The notes: generated by a model not told the origin, from the letters alone. Shown: positions 17,310 through 28,597, numbered from the stretch's first letter. The stretch is DNA of 64,000 nucleotides from DASXVU01 sp963732855 (GCA_963732855.1 CAVTBB010000005.1:186001-250000); one strand, 5' to 3'. Numbers and translations are program-made.

Positions 17310-18050
17310 TCAGTCGTAAATCTTCCCGTGGTCCCAATCAGTGTCCCTTCTTGGATTCTTGTTGACGTAAATGGAGGTCAACCCATCCGGGTCATCAAGA
17401 ACGAACCCTATCCCTTCGTTCTTCCTTGCCTCTAAAACCTTCTTGACCATCTGCTCGAACAATCGATCAACCCTAGCGAAAGCGGTGCCGAGAGTATCTT
17501 TCGGCCATTTCTCCTGTAGTTTCGTGTTCGAGACCGAAACGACAACGTCACAGAACCTTTCGAGGTCGGCCAGACAGACCTTAGCATCGTTGAGGCGCCG
17601 TTCCCCTTCGCCCGCGAAAGGCATGACCACGAAGGCGACGATCTTGGTCCAGGACGGGCTGAAGAACTCCGAGATCTTTGATGCCCCGAAAGAACCGGCC
17701 ACCCCTCCGATCCCTGCTGCGATGATGAACACGTTGGATCCGAAGATCAGCTCCTCAACGACTTCAATGTGCCAATCGATCTTCTCAAGCTTCTCGGTAG
17801 GCGATAATTCGTGATCGTCCTCTACGCTGGTCTTGTCATTGTAGGTGATCGACATAATATGGTCCGTGCGTCGAGGTTCATATGCTTTGGAATGACAGAC
17901 CATGAACTCAACGTCATCCCTCTTCGCCAATTCACGGTCGAGGGAAAGAACGAGATTGGTGCCGCACTTGCCTAGGCCGAGGATGGTCACGTCACGTGAA
18001 TTCCAAACAGGTTCTCCAGGCCCCTCCGAGGTTTCATCTTGTGGTTCCAT
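17310..18050 (-). CDS. Divergent, truncated FtsZ/tubulin-superfamily protein
   Basis: A 246-residue protein that aligns along the whole GTPase domain of FtsZ. Seen in order: T1 region VTILGLGKCGTNLV (residues about 21-34; FtsZ GVGGGGxNAV), the strand before T4 NVFIIAAG, T4 loop GIGGVAGSFGASKIS (FtsZ GGGTGTGAAPVIA), the next strand KIVAFVVMPFAGEGERR (FtsZ VVTxPFxxEGxxR), CDVVVSVSNTKL (FtsZ DTLIVIPNDKL), helix H7 with AFARVDRLFEQMV, and a T7-like GFVLDDPDGL (FtsZ NLDFADV). It stops about 17 residues after T7, so the C-terminal activation domain is absent. The T4 glycines are partly replaced, so GTP binding or hydrolysis is doubtful. Its start faces a divergent HEAT-repeat gene. Confidence 0.8.
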   Translation of the reverse strand: MEPQDETSEGPGEPVWNSRDVTILGLGKCGTNLVLSLDRELAKRDDVEFMVCHSKAYEPRRTDHIMSITYNDKTSVEDDHELSPTEKLEKIDWHIEVVEELIFGSNVFIIAAGIGGVAGSFGASKISEFFSPSWTKIVAFVVMPFAGEGERRLNDAKVCLADLERFCDVVVSVSNTKLQEKWPKDTLGTAFARVDRLFEQMVKKVLEARKNEGIGFVLDDPDGLTSIYVNKNPRRDTDWDHGKIYD

Positions 18051-18214
18051 GCCTGACGGAAAAATGCCTGACGTCCTTAATGATTTTTTAATACCGTTGG
18101 AAACGATCGAGTTCTTAAACCGAGTTTCATCGGGTTTTATGGTGTTATCATCTTATGCTGGTTTAGGACGTTGGTCTCTGTTCTCATGAAACCGTCTTAG
18201 AAAATGTTCATGCG

Positions 18215-19624
18215 GTGGAGGATGTTCGATTCGGCCGGAGATTCAAGAAAATGACTGAAATCCCGATATATGATTCGCCATTCCCTTTCTCGGTGGGTGA
18301 GCTCAACGAGCGGCTAATGAACAGGTCTCCAAAAATCAGGGTAGAAGCGGCACTGCAATTGGCAGATCTGGCATATATGGGAATGGGTGATATGTCCTCG
18401 GTAAAGCTGTTGAATGAGCTGATCATCGACGAAGATTTTCCAGACCGCGGATCGGCCATTATGGCCATAGACTCGCTCGCCAGGATGGGTAAGGGTGATT
18501 TTTCGTCAGTCACCAAGCTTGAGAAAGCCTGTCTTGAGGAAGACAGCCGGGTAAAGGTTTTATCAATCCAGGCTTTAGGAATCCTTGCTCAAAACCTCAA
18601 CTTCAAACAGGAATCGACACTTGCGATTCTGAATGAGGCCTTATCGGACGAAGATTGGGAAGTCGTCGAGGCGACTGCTGATACCATAGGCATTATGGCC
18701 GAATGCCGAATAGCCAATCATTCTTCCTTGAAACGGTTGAACCATCAGTTGACCAACGAACATGAGGGAATCAGGCTTAAAGTGGTTTCGACTTTGACTC
18801 GACTTGCTGAGATGAACGTAGGGGATGGTTCATCGATATACAATCTGAACGTTCTCCTGAATGATCAAAATAAGGAGATACGAGAAGCAGCGGCAGATGC
18901 TGAAAACCAACTTGCAATGATGGGAGTCGGAGATTCATCCTCAATTAGTCCACTTAACGGACTCTTGCAGGATCCAAATGATTGCATTAAGCTATCTGCA
19001 ATGGCTGCGCTAGATGAATTGGCGGAAATGAACATCGGGAATGCTTCTTCTCTCGGCCCTTTGAAAAAGTTATTGGACGATGAGAATTCTGGCGTCAGGG
19101 TAGTGAGCGTTATCTGCCTTTGCTCCTTGGCTAGCTATTTGAGGATCTGTGATGCGAATACAATTCCGCAGCTCAACAGTCTCCTTTCCGATGATGATGG
19201 GTCGATCAGGATGATATCGACACTGACACTCAGGCAAATGTCGAGATGCGGGATAGGGAGTAGATCATCCATACGTCCTTTGGAGAGCCTCATGACAGAT
19301 AAGGATGATGAGATGGCAGAAGCCGCTGCTGAAGCTATTGCTGGGTTGGCGTTGAATCTAAGGATCGGGGAGCCATCATCGGTCCCATTGCTCAATTCTA
19401 GGATCCGACGAAAGGGCGATGAATCCTACCGAAGTGCCGATGCGATCGGGTGTCTGGCAAAGATCGGAATTGGGGATCAGTCTTCGATCGAACCTCTAAA
19501 TAGAATGATGAAATCAGGGGACGAGCGATGTGTCTCCAAAGCTACGATAGCAGTCGGCAATCTGGCGAAGATCGGAATAGAAGGCCCAGGTTGCTTTGAT
19601 AAAGGCGGCCGAGAAGGCGAATGA
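18215..19624 (+). CDS. HEAT/ARM-like repeat protein, twelve 36-residue repeats
   Basis: A 469-residue solenoid (GTG 18215, or ATG 18251 beginning MTEIPIYDSPFPFS). After residue 30 it is built from twelve tandem units of about 36 residues, with consensus LN.LL.D....R..A...L..LA.MGIGD.SSI.P; examples are MGVGDSSSISPLNGLL, MNIGNASSLGPLKKLL and IGIGDQSSIEPLNRMM. Such solenoids bind proteins or nucleic acid; no enzyme domain is present. The last unit breaks off at GIEGPGCFD; reading the next frame from about 19585 gives KAQVALIKAAEKANDSF, so a frameshift may have removed about 30 C-terminal residues. Gene start faces that of the FtsZ-like gene across about 165 bases. Confidence 0.8.
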   Translation: MEDVRFGRRFKKMTEIPIYDSPFPFSVGELNERLMNRSPKIRVEAALQLADLAYMGMGDMSSVKLLNELIIDEDFPDRGSAIMAIDSLARMGKGDFSSVTKLEKACLEEDSRVKVLSIQALGILAQNLNFKQESTLAILNEALSDEDWEVVEATADTIGIMAECRIANHSSLKRLNHQLTNEHEGIRLKVVSTLTRLAEMNVGDGSSIYNLNVLLNDQNKEIREAAADAENQLAMMGVGDSSSISPLNGLLQDPNDCIKLSAMAALDELAEMNIGNASSLGPLKKLLDDENSGVRVVSVICLCSLASYLRICDANTIPQLNSLLSDDDGSIRMISTLTLRQMSRCGIGSRSSIRPLESLMTDKDDEMAEAAAEAIAGLALNLRIGEPSSVPLLNSRIRRKGDESYRSADAIGCLAKIGIGDQSSIEPLNRMMKSGDERCVSKATIAVGNLAKIGIEGPGCFDKGGREGE

Positions 19625-19829
19625 TTCCTTCCTATTTCAGCGGAAGGATCATTCGGGTAAGTTCGTCCATTTTCGTTGACCATGCAGATAATGGAATCTT
19701 AGGCTCCAGGGAGGTCTCGTTTTCTGACAGCAAACCTGCGCTCACCAGTCCGCTGCGAATGCTCTGAGCTTCGTTAGCCAATTCATCATTAGCGAATTAG
19801 CCATTGCAAGAGCGATAACCGACAAGATC

Positions 19830-20213
19830 GTGGAAGAGGGTGATTTCGAGATATTGAACCCATTCATGCGAGGCATCGAACAGGCTGACTATACTGTTCG
19901 TAACCGGCTGCCGATGTATAAAGCCCTCGAGGAAGCAATAACCTTCGCGAATCGCTTCATGCGGATTGGGTTTTCACATGAGGGAAAGAAGTTCCTGTTC
20001 GCAACTGAGAGCGACAACCTTGAAGCCCTGGACCTATGGAACGCCTTTGGACCCACACAATTGTCTGGATTGCAGGAAAGGCACCACAGACTGTTGAGGC
20101 TGATGGAAGAAGGAAAAGAGTACTCCTTGGACGAACTGACCGAGTACTCTACGGACGCGCTAGCCGGACAGTGGAGAACCTTCTCGGAGAACTTGAGGGC
20201 CATGATCAAGTAA
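19830..20213 (+). CDS. Hypothetical protein, possibly missing its N-terminus
   Basis: From GTG 19830 the 127-residue product reads MEEGDFEILNPFMRGIEQAD, KALEEAITFANRFMRIG and LSGLQERHHRLLRLMEEGKE, a mostly helical acidic protein of unknown family. The frame stays open upstream to a stop at 19725 and still reads like protein (ALSFVSQFIISELAIARAITD) without an ATG, so the true N-terminus may be lost or use a rare start. It follows the HEAT-repeat gene on the same strand. Confidence 0.5.
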   Translation: MEEGDFEILNPFMRGIEQADYTVRNRLPMYKALEEAITFANRFMRIGFSHEGKKFLFATESDNLEALDLWNAFGPTQLSGLQERHHRLLRLMEEGKEYSLDELTEYSTDALAGQWRTFSENLRAMIK

Positions 20214-20799
20214 CAAGTGTCTATACAGACAATGCCTCCCAAGGATACTCTTCAAGGAAAGAACGGCGTCGTTTTAGGAAGTTAAACTGCACAACTTCTT
20301 CCCAACTCAAGATCGGGGAAGGTTTCAGTGAGAGACCGGAGATGCTGGACGATGCGATTGAGAGGATAAGAACGCAATACTCACAATCCCCCAACTTTAA
20401 GGAAGATGCGGTGTTCGTCGGATTGAGAGAGAAGCTGTTATCAAAGAGGTCTATGGAGTGTGACAATACTATCCAGACATGACAATAGGATAGTCGGATA
20501 GAAATCTATATAATAAATAAAAACAAATAAAAATAAAAATATAAAAATAAACCACATAGTATCTATTCCATTGCTCGCTCTTCATCAAGTGAAATAGAAA
20601 TCAACCTATCCTTCTTTTCGATTGGGAAGTTGGGGAGAATTTTGCCCTTGATAGATACTGGCTATCATAAAGAGATGCCCTAAAACAGATTGGGAGAAAG
20701 TTGGGACAATTTCGAGATTGTCTAATGGAGGATAACTCTAAGGTTCCCAAAACATAAAGCCCTTGACCGGTCATCTACATTTCAATCCGAGGGTTTGTT
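20214..20799. other. AT-rich spacer with a possible short coding remnant
   Basis: Bases 20335-20482 could encode a helical tail (ERPEMLDDAIERIRTQYSQS) but no start is evident. Around 20508-20555 there is a run of A-rich sequence (repeated AAATAAA). At 20652 the 11-mer TAGATACTGGC echoes the centre of the palindromic repeat at 8423. No complete gene is seen. Confidence 0.35.
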
Positions 20800-23700
20800 A
20801 TGGGGGAGAGAATAGGGACAACCGTTAGGGACATAATCATCGTCCTTTTGCTTATTTCAAGTGCAATGGTCGTTTTTGGAACGAATACAGCGACTGCGGA
20901 CCCGGTTCCATCCGTGCCAGGCGTCCCGACCGGCCTTATGGCAGTACCGGGTCAAAACCAGGTTGATCTAAACTGGACCTCACCTGCCTCAAACGGTGGT
21001 GCGACTATTTGGGGCTTCCACGTTTATCAGAACGGTCTCAAATTAAATATTGGCAATATAGCCAGCACAACTATCGTAATTTCGGGGCTAACTAATGGAG
21101 AGACCTATATTTTCAGCGTTGCTGCGTACAACTCCGTGGGGATTGGAGCACAAACTTCTGGAGTTCTAGCAACTCCGAATCCTATCGTTGGTTCCCCAAG
21201 TGTCCCGATTGGGTTGACGGCAGTGCGTGGAAACAATATTGCGACTCTAAACTGGACTGCGCCTGTTGATGAGGGAAGCAGTGCCATCGATTATTACATT
21301 ATTTATGAGATGGTGGACAACAGTGAATATGATTATCCCATTGAATATGCAGAACTTCTTAATCATCTGACCGGGCTGACAGCGGTGGTGGAAACATGGT
21401 GGGTATTGTCGCATGCCTATTCTCTCTACAATTTCAAAGTGGCTGCCCATAATGCAGCAGGAATCGGCCCCCTAAGCGATCCCATTGTAGTCCGCCCTAT
21501 TGCAGTACCAGGCTCCCCGTATCCAGATATTACTCCAGGAAATGGTCAGGTCCGAATTGATATTTGGTATCATGACATGTACTTTACTCATGGTTCCCCA
21601 ATACTCTATTATATCATTTATCAAGAAGGGGTCGATGTTATGCACACCCCTAATACCTCAGTGGTAAATCAACGGCCTGATTAACGGCCATACGTACAAT
21701 TTTTCCGTGTCCGCCGTTAATGAAGCAGGAGAAGGACAGATCAATGGTCCAATAAAGCGATTCCAATGAAATTACGATCCACCGACCGGCCTAACGGCGA
21801 TTCCCGGAAACGGAAAGGTGTTTCTGAGCTGGGTTGCAAATAACGATAATGGTGGTGTCGGTTACATCGTATATCTCGATGGCGGCGTCTGTATGCGGAA
21901 TACAATGGGGACTCACGGATGGGTCGGTGGCCTGACCAATGGCCAAACATACAATTTTACCGTTGCTGCAAGTACCAGAGGATGATTGGGCGTATTGGCA
22001 AACAGTCTTCAGGTGTTCTTGTAACCCCGAGACCCGAGACTCGGCTGGCGAACCAACCAACCTGATCCGCGATACCGGGCAACGGCAAGGTCGTATTGTC
22101 ATGGTAACTTCCCGCATCTGATGGAGGAGTTGCCGATCGACAATTATATTGTCTTCGAAGACGACATCCCGTCAAACAGCACTGGTGGACTTTCCGCAAT
22201 TATTGAAGGACTGACGAACGGTGCAATCATTATTCATTCACTGTCGCGGCTCACAACAGCATCGGAATAGGTCCTAATTCATCAGTACCGTCCAGGCGAC
22301 GCCCTATACTGTTCCAGATGCACCGACCGGATACGCTGCCGCCCCTGCTAACGGCCAAGTGACACTGACATGGTCTGCGCCGGTCTTCGATGGAGGCAGA
22401 CCGATCGACTACTACGTCGTTTATCAGGACGGCGTGGCCCTCTCATACCATCTTACCGGACCAATGACTGTCATAACCGGTTTGGTCAACAGCCGGACTT
22501 ATAACTTCACACTGGCCGCACACAACCTCGCCGGCATTGGCAACCAGACATCGGCGATGTTGTCTACTCCTTGCACAATACCGGACGCTCCGACCGCATT
22601 GACTGCGATATTCGGTAATGGCCAGGTGACCCTGTCATGGATTCCTCCAGTGAACAATGGAGGAGCTGCAATTGATTACTACGTCGTCTATCAGGACGGC
22701 ATTGCCTTAACAGATCATGCTATCGGACCCAATGGCTGTGATCTCCGGCCTGACGAATGGACAGGCCTACTCTTTCAAAGTGGTCGCTCACAACTTTGCG
22801 GGCATGTCCCCGATGTCCGGCCCTGCAGTTTCGAAACCGTACACCACGCCTGGCGCTCCGACTGGATTCTCGGCGGTCGCCGGTAACGCGCAGGTCGTTC
22901 TGTCATGGTCCATACCTGCCTATGACGGTGGTAGCCCCATCGACTACTACGTCGTTTATCAGGACGGAGTCGCCCTACCTGGAACATCTTACCGGACTAA
23001 CGTTAACTTTATCCAGCCTGGTCAACGGTCAGGACTATTCGTTCACGGTATCGGCCCATAATGCTGCCGGGCTTGGAGCAAATGCCTCGGTGAAATATGC
23101 AACCCCTTTCACTGTCCCGGGTGTTCCAACATCCTTGACGGTCATCGCAGGCAATGAGAACGTGACCCTGTCCTGGGCGTCTCCGATCGCACTTAATGGA
23201 TTGCCGCTGGTATGGTTACTCCGTCTACCGCGGCCTCTCAGCCGACTTGATGGTGATGATCGTTGACAACAAAACCTCGCTTAGCTATACGGACATGGGT
23301 TTGACAAACGGTCTTACCTACTTCTACCAGGTCATCGCCATCAACGCAGCAGGAAATGGGCCAGCCGCTACATTATCGGTCGAACCGCTGGGAATAGCAC
23401 CACCTCCTGTAAATGTCCAAGGAATTTCTGGCGATACATCAGCAAATCTCAGCTGGCAAGCCCCGGCCACCAACGGCGGATATCCACTGACGTCATACAA
23501 GATATTCCGTTCCGATTCTGGCAACATTCCTAGCCTGATCGGTTCAGTCGGATCAAATGTGCTGACTTATGTGGACAGTACCACTGTCCGGGGGAACACG
23601 TATTCTTACTTCGTCTTGGCCTGTAACCAGTATGGGGATTCCAGACCTTCGGACACCACCTCGCAGATGCACATATATTCCCTGGCAAAGATCGAGACGT

Positions 23701-24416
23701 TTGGCGACACCACGGCAACGACCCTAGCTTATTCTATCAAGCTCACCGCACACGTTTCTCAGGTCAAGGATGGCCAAAGTATCGCTGGGCTTGGCGTCGT
23801 GTTCCAATACAGCGTGACGAACGGGTCGACATGGAACGAGATCTCCTCGGGAGTGAGCGATTCGAACGGTGACTGCACTGTCCAGTGGATACCTGCGGCC
23901 ACTGGCAATTTCACCATAAAGGCCTCGTGGGTGGGAAATGATGAGTATCTGCCGGTTGTTACGACCGCAAATCTAGCGGTCACATCCTTCGACAAACAAT
24001 ATTTCACCGTTCAGTCCAACTCCACGATAGCCGACCTGGTGTTTAATTCGGCTTCCAAGAAACTGAGCTTCACTGTCAACGGGACATCCGGGACATCGGG
24101 ATACACCAGGATCGTGATTAGCAAAGACCTCGTCGCCAATGGAAATGACATAAGGATATCGCTCGATGGGGTCAATATGAGCTATGCATTAAGCTCGACC
24201 GATTCATCGTGGATCCTTTACTTCACATATCATCACAGCGCGCACCAAATAGTGGCTGACCTGAACGCCACTCCCGATGTTGTAATAATTGGTGATAGCC
24301 CGAACACCGTCAATACTGACATGATATTTGTGGCAGTTATCGTGATCGGAGTAGTGATCTCAGCTCTGATATTCGTTCTGCGCATACGAAAGGGAGGGAA
24401 GGAAGGGCATAACTAG
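20800..24416 (+). pseudogene. Fibronectin-III repeat surface protein, decayed
   Basis: The remains of a secreted, membrane-anchored protein of about 1200 residues. It begins with a signal peptide (MGERIGTTVRDIIIVLLLIS, cut near TATADP) and carries successive Fn3 domains, each with the pattern PGxPTGLxAxxGNxxVxLxW and NGxTYxFxVxAxNxAGxG. Domains in one frame to 21684 are followed by a stretch (21685-22350) with stops and several shifts, then frames starting near 22359, 22717, 22950 and 23196; the last frame runs intact to 24416 and ends in a transmembrane anchor (MIFVAVIVIGVVISALIFVL) plus RIRKGG. At least six lesions. It resembles in signal peptide and Fn3 style the intact protein at 35484-40436. 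Confidence 0.85.
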
Positions 24417-24800
24417 ATTGATCCTTGCCGCCCGCTTCTGATGCCCCTGGCAGGGTAAGAAATGGCTCTAGGGGGCGTTCTCTAGACTCCGACATGAAGA
24501 TATGAGTGCTTTTTTGGGACTCCGCAAATCGCTTCCTATGCGTTCCCATGAGGTGTGATTTTGATGACAATAGCAGCCCGACTGTACTTCACGTTCCGCA
24601 TATCTGGATTCATTGCAATATAATTATGACCCCGACATATTCGACGGACCTTCATATACTCCGTTGACATAATCTGTAATAATCACGTCAGCCAGATCTA
24701 GAGAACTCATCAAAACGGGCCCTTAGAAGGCTGATGGATTTCGATACTGAGCTTCTACCGAATCGGATGAAGCAGCCCTAGCTCTCGAAATCAGAAGGAA
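24417..24800. other. Intergenic region before the integrase remnant
   Basis: About 380 bases, mostly AT-rich after 24590. I see no gene. The left part has GGCAGGG and CTAGGGGGCG but no stable hairpin that I can define. Confidence 0.3.
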
Positions 24801-24806
24801 TTGAGA

Positions 24807-25150
24807 ATGAAAACCTGTCCAGTCCCTCCAAAATCGTATGGTATCCGCCAATCGATTTATACTGGACAGGGGCTTGCTCTTGGTGAGGGCGCAAATGTCG
24901 CAAGACGTGGGCGTCCTAGCAAGGCCGAACGACGGGCTCGAAGGGGGAAGTCTATGGGCAGATATCCCCTAAAGGCAGCTGTCGAAAAGTATCTAGAGAT
25001 AAGAGGGCTGGAAGTGGGAATCGGTACTCTGGCTAATGAGAGAAGAATCCTTAGATAAATAGCCGAGAAGCTCGAAGCAATGAGAGAAAACCGCCAGATC
25101 AAGACAACACATCCAAATATTCGAGGACCCGGTAAAGCCCGGTTAACACT
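24807..25150 (+). pseudogene. Integrase/tyrosine recombinase N-terminal remnant
   Basis: From ATG 24807 the frame gives a basic region GRPSKAERRARRGKSMGRYP, then the SAM-like core-binding pattern LKAAVEKYLEIRGLEVGIGT and LANERRILR, where a TAA stop (25056-25058) interrupts; the same frame goes on IAEKLEAMRENRQIKTTHPN. This order matches the N-terminal arm of archaeal phage-type integrases, whose catalytic domain (R-H-R-Y) is absent here. It is a footprint of a lost mobile element. Confidence is limited because only the weakly conserved N-terminal part survives. Confidence 0.45.
24814..24870. repeat. 10-base perfect inverted repeat in the integrase remnant
   Basis: CCTGTCCAGT (24814-24823) and ACTGGACAGG (24861-24870) are exact reverse complements separated by 37 bases. 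Position at the very start of an integrase remnant makes a recombinase-binding or attachment-site origin possible. Confidence 0.4.
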
Positions 25151-25157
25151 GCATCGG

Positions 25158-28100
25158 TCAAGCTATAAGACACTCACCCCCCCCCCTTGGAATTGTGAAG
25201 AAGAACGTGGCGCCCTTGCCTTCTTCCGACTCGACCCATATCCGGCCGCCGTGCCGACCGATGATCTTCTTGGTTATGGCCAGCCCAACTCCTGTGCCTG
25301 AAAATTGGTCCCTGGCATGAAGGCGCTGGAACATCTGGAATATCTTATCCGCATATTTCATATCCAGACCGATGCCATTGTCCCTGACCGAGAAGGTCCA
25401 CTCCCCCGGACCCACCGACGCCGATATGTGCACCGCTGGGGCATCTCGTCCATGGAACTTGATCGCGTTGGAGATGAGATTCTGCAATACCTGAATGATC
25501 TGTGATTCATCGGCATTGACGGTTGGAAGAGGGTCCGTGGTGATAGTTGCCCCGGTCTCATCGATCGAGACCTTTAGCGCGAGCGTAGTCCTTTGCACCA
25601 GCTCGTTCATGTCGACCAGTTTGAATGAATTACCCGCAGTATCTACTCTTGAGTACTCCAAGATATCGTCTATGAGGTCCTTCATCCTCTTGCCGCCATC
25701 GACAGCATATTTAATGAACTCCTTCGCCTCGGGGTCGATATTCTCTCTGAACCTTTTTTCCAAGAGAGTGAGGTAGCTGATGACCATGCGGAGCGGCTCC
25801 TGCAGGTCGTGCGACGCGACGTAAGCAAATTGTTGCAGTTCGGAGTTGCTGCTTGCCAGTCTTTCGGCCAACTGTTTGAGCCCATTATCCGCCTCTATCT
25901 GCGCCGTGATGTCGAGGACCATTGAAAGAACGGAAAGCGTTCGGCCCCGGTCATCGATGAGTACTGAATTGAACCAAGTGCAGGTGATTATCTGTCCATC
26001 CTTGGTTAAGTTGCGATTTGTCGAGACCACTTTCCTGCTAATGCCGTCCGTCAACTTCCTAATGGTGGCCTGGACCATCGGGATGTCCGGTTCGTAGACC
26101 AAGTTCAATGCCATGAGCGGTCTTCCAAGCACTTCGGACGCGCTCCAGCCGAACATCCTTTCCGCCTCGCCCGTCCATCGGGTGACGATGAATTCGGAAT
26201 CCCATTCCACTACCGCCATAGGTGTGTTCTCAACGAGGGAACGAAGACGCTCTTCATTCTCCCTCTGCGCAATCTCCGCTTTCTTGAAGATCGGTAATGT
26301 CCCTACTTATGCCGACCAAAGCGAATGGCCGACCGGTCTCGTCCATTACTAGATTGCGTCTGTCGCTGAACCACCGGTACTCGCCGCTCTTGACCTTCCA
26401 ACGATATTCTACCGGCTCACCGATATCCTCCCCAGCGGCTACCCGCTTCTGCTGCTCGATGGTGATGTGGCGGTCGTCCGGATGAGTACGCTCATACGCC
26501 TCCTCGGCGGTCATTCCGTTCAGCTCGTCCATACTGAAGCCGGTAATCTCCGCCTGGGCCGGGTTCATTATGATGTAACGACCGTTCCTCAGGTCGAGCA
26601 TATTAATGCCGTCTAGGGAGTTATCGAGAACAGTACGGAGGCGTTCCTCACTCTCTTCATGGGCCTTCTCGGCTTTCTTTGACTCTGTGATGTCTCGGGC
26701 CACAACGACCGAGCCGACAATATCTCCCTTGTTATCCCGAATGGGAGAGAAGCTGTAGCTCCCCCACCACTCATCTCCAGTGTCCTTGTTCCGTAAATTG
26801 TATTCCGTTTGTGTGACGGTCTCTCCCCGTAATGCGCGGGATACTGCCCACATATTCGGCGGCGCCAAGGTCCCATCGGAAAAATGAGCTTCGATATATT
26901 TCGGACAGTCTGAAATGCCCTTGGAGCATTCTTTTCTGCTCCGGAATCTGTGGTATCTCCAAAATGCATCATTGAAGTCTACGAAATTGCCCTCCTTATC
27001 GGAGATGAAGACCGCATCGGTTATGCTCTCCAGGGCCGTATGAAGCTTTGCCTCGCTCTCCTTCAGCGCGATCTCTGCTAACTTCATCGAGGTCATGTCA
27101 ACAGTGGCCGAGCCTACCCCGGTCACATGTCCCTGCGCGTCATGCACCGGGGAAAATGTTATGTCGAGAAATAACCTCCCGGAAGGTCTGTCCAGCCACA
27201 TCTGTTCCCGCAATTCGACGTCCTCTTCGAGCACCCGCCGCTTGATCTCTTTGATCCTCGCAACTTCTTCGGGCTTAAAGATCTCCGAATCACTCATCCC
27301 GATGAATCCGCCCTCGGGTCCCGTCTTTTGATTATATGCCCAAATATAATTGAGTCCGAGATCCTGCACCGCCACCGACACCGGAGAGTTGCGCAAAGCC
27401 AATCTGAACCGTTCATCGCTCTCCCTAAGAAGCTTCCTACTCTCCTGGAGTGCCTCTTCGGCCCCCTTTCGCTCGGTGATGTCCACTGATAGAATGAAGA
27501 TGCCCTCTGGTACCGGCGATATCTTCAGGTCGAACCATCTGATGGTTCCATCGGGGTAGTTGAACTCATTCTCCAGGTCCTGTGGTATCCTTTCCTCCAT
27601 ACTCCTTTTCAAAACGGCGAAGACGTTGGTCGATTCTATGCCTGGCCACATATCCATGTATCGATTGCCTATCAGTTCTTCAACGGGCCTTCGGTTGTGC
27701 TGTTCGGCTGCGTCATTGACGTAGATATAACGCCAGTCTCGACCGATTATTTGGCATCCCTCGATCATGCTGTCCAAGGTGCTTCGGAACCGCTCCTCGC
27801 TCTTCACGAGCGCTTCCTCGATCTCCTTCCGTCGAGTTACGTCCTTGCTGAATACGGAAACTCCGTTCTCTCTTGGATATACCTGGATCTTCAAAGATGA
27901 GCTTCCGATCATCAATCACAAACTCATTGACGAAGGACTGGGGAATGCCGGTTCTAATCACTTCAAGATAGACTTCAGCGACCTTTATTGTCTGATCGTT
28001 CTTTCCGAAGACCTCGAACAAAGTCTTGCCGATGGCGTTTTCAGCCATAAGCCCAGTGAACTTCTCGCTCGCTTTGTTCCAAAAGGTGTATCTAAGGTCA

Positions 28101-28597
28101 GGGGACATGGCGAAGAAAAGATCGGTGATACTGTTCGCCAGGTCCTTGTAATCCGCTTCGTTATCGCCCAGCTCCTTGGTGCGTTCCCGAACATTTTGTT
28201 CCAATTCATCCTTGGATCGTTCGAGCGCTTCTTCCGCCCTCCTTCGTTCGGTGGTGTCCCGGATGATCATGCTCTTCTTCATACTGCCATCTGCATCGGT
28301 GAAGATGCTGGAAGTGACCTCGCCAACAAAGATCGTTCCTTCTTTTCGCCTGAACGTGAGCTCAACTCTCACATTGCCGCTCTTTTCCCGTTCCCGGACT
28401 GCGAGCTCTAACTTCTCGTCCCTAACGACGACCCCGTCCCTGCCTGCCCTTGTTATCTCCTCTTCGGTCATGCCGAGCATTCGGCAAGCAGCGGGATTGG
28501 CTGAAAGGATGGCCCCATCCGGTCTTGTTAACAGAATAGCATCAAAGCTGTTCTCGAACAAGGAACGATATCGAGCATCGGGGTCTCCATCTACCAT
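25158..28597 (-). pseudogene. Seven-PAS sensor histidine kinase with two frameshifts
   Basis: One gene of about 1145 codons in three pieces: 28597 to about 27890, about 27890 to about 26275, and on to 25158. In order it holds seven PAS domains (starts such as YRSLFENSFDAILL, YKDLANSITDLFFAM, FRSTLDSMIEGCQII, FRLALRNSPVSVAV, LHTALESITDAVFI, LRTVLDNSLDGINML, LVENTPMAVVEWDS), a HisKA dimerisation helix with phospho-acceptor histidine in ASHDLQEPLR, and an HATPase with NLISNAIKFHG, DNGIGLD and GTGVGLAI. Frameshift one splits the third PAS linker region (KLIFE / IQVYPRENG); shift two splits the linker between PAS six and seven (DITDLQ / KKAEIAQREN). The third piece alone could still make a soluble PAS-kinase from ATG 26186. 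No response regulator is adjacent. Confidence 0.85.
25177..25186. repeat. C10/G10 homopolymer in the 3' end of the kinase
   Basis: Ten consecutive C on the given strand encode the PRGGGE stretch eight codons before the kinase stop. It is the longest single-base run I noticed in the window and a likely slippage site. Confidence 0.8.
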
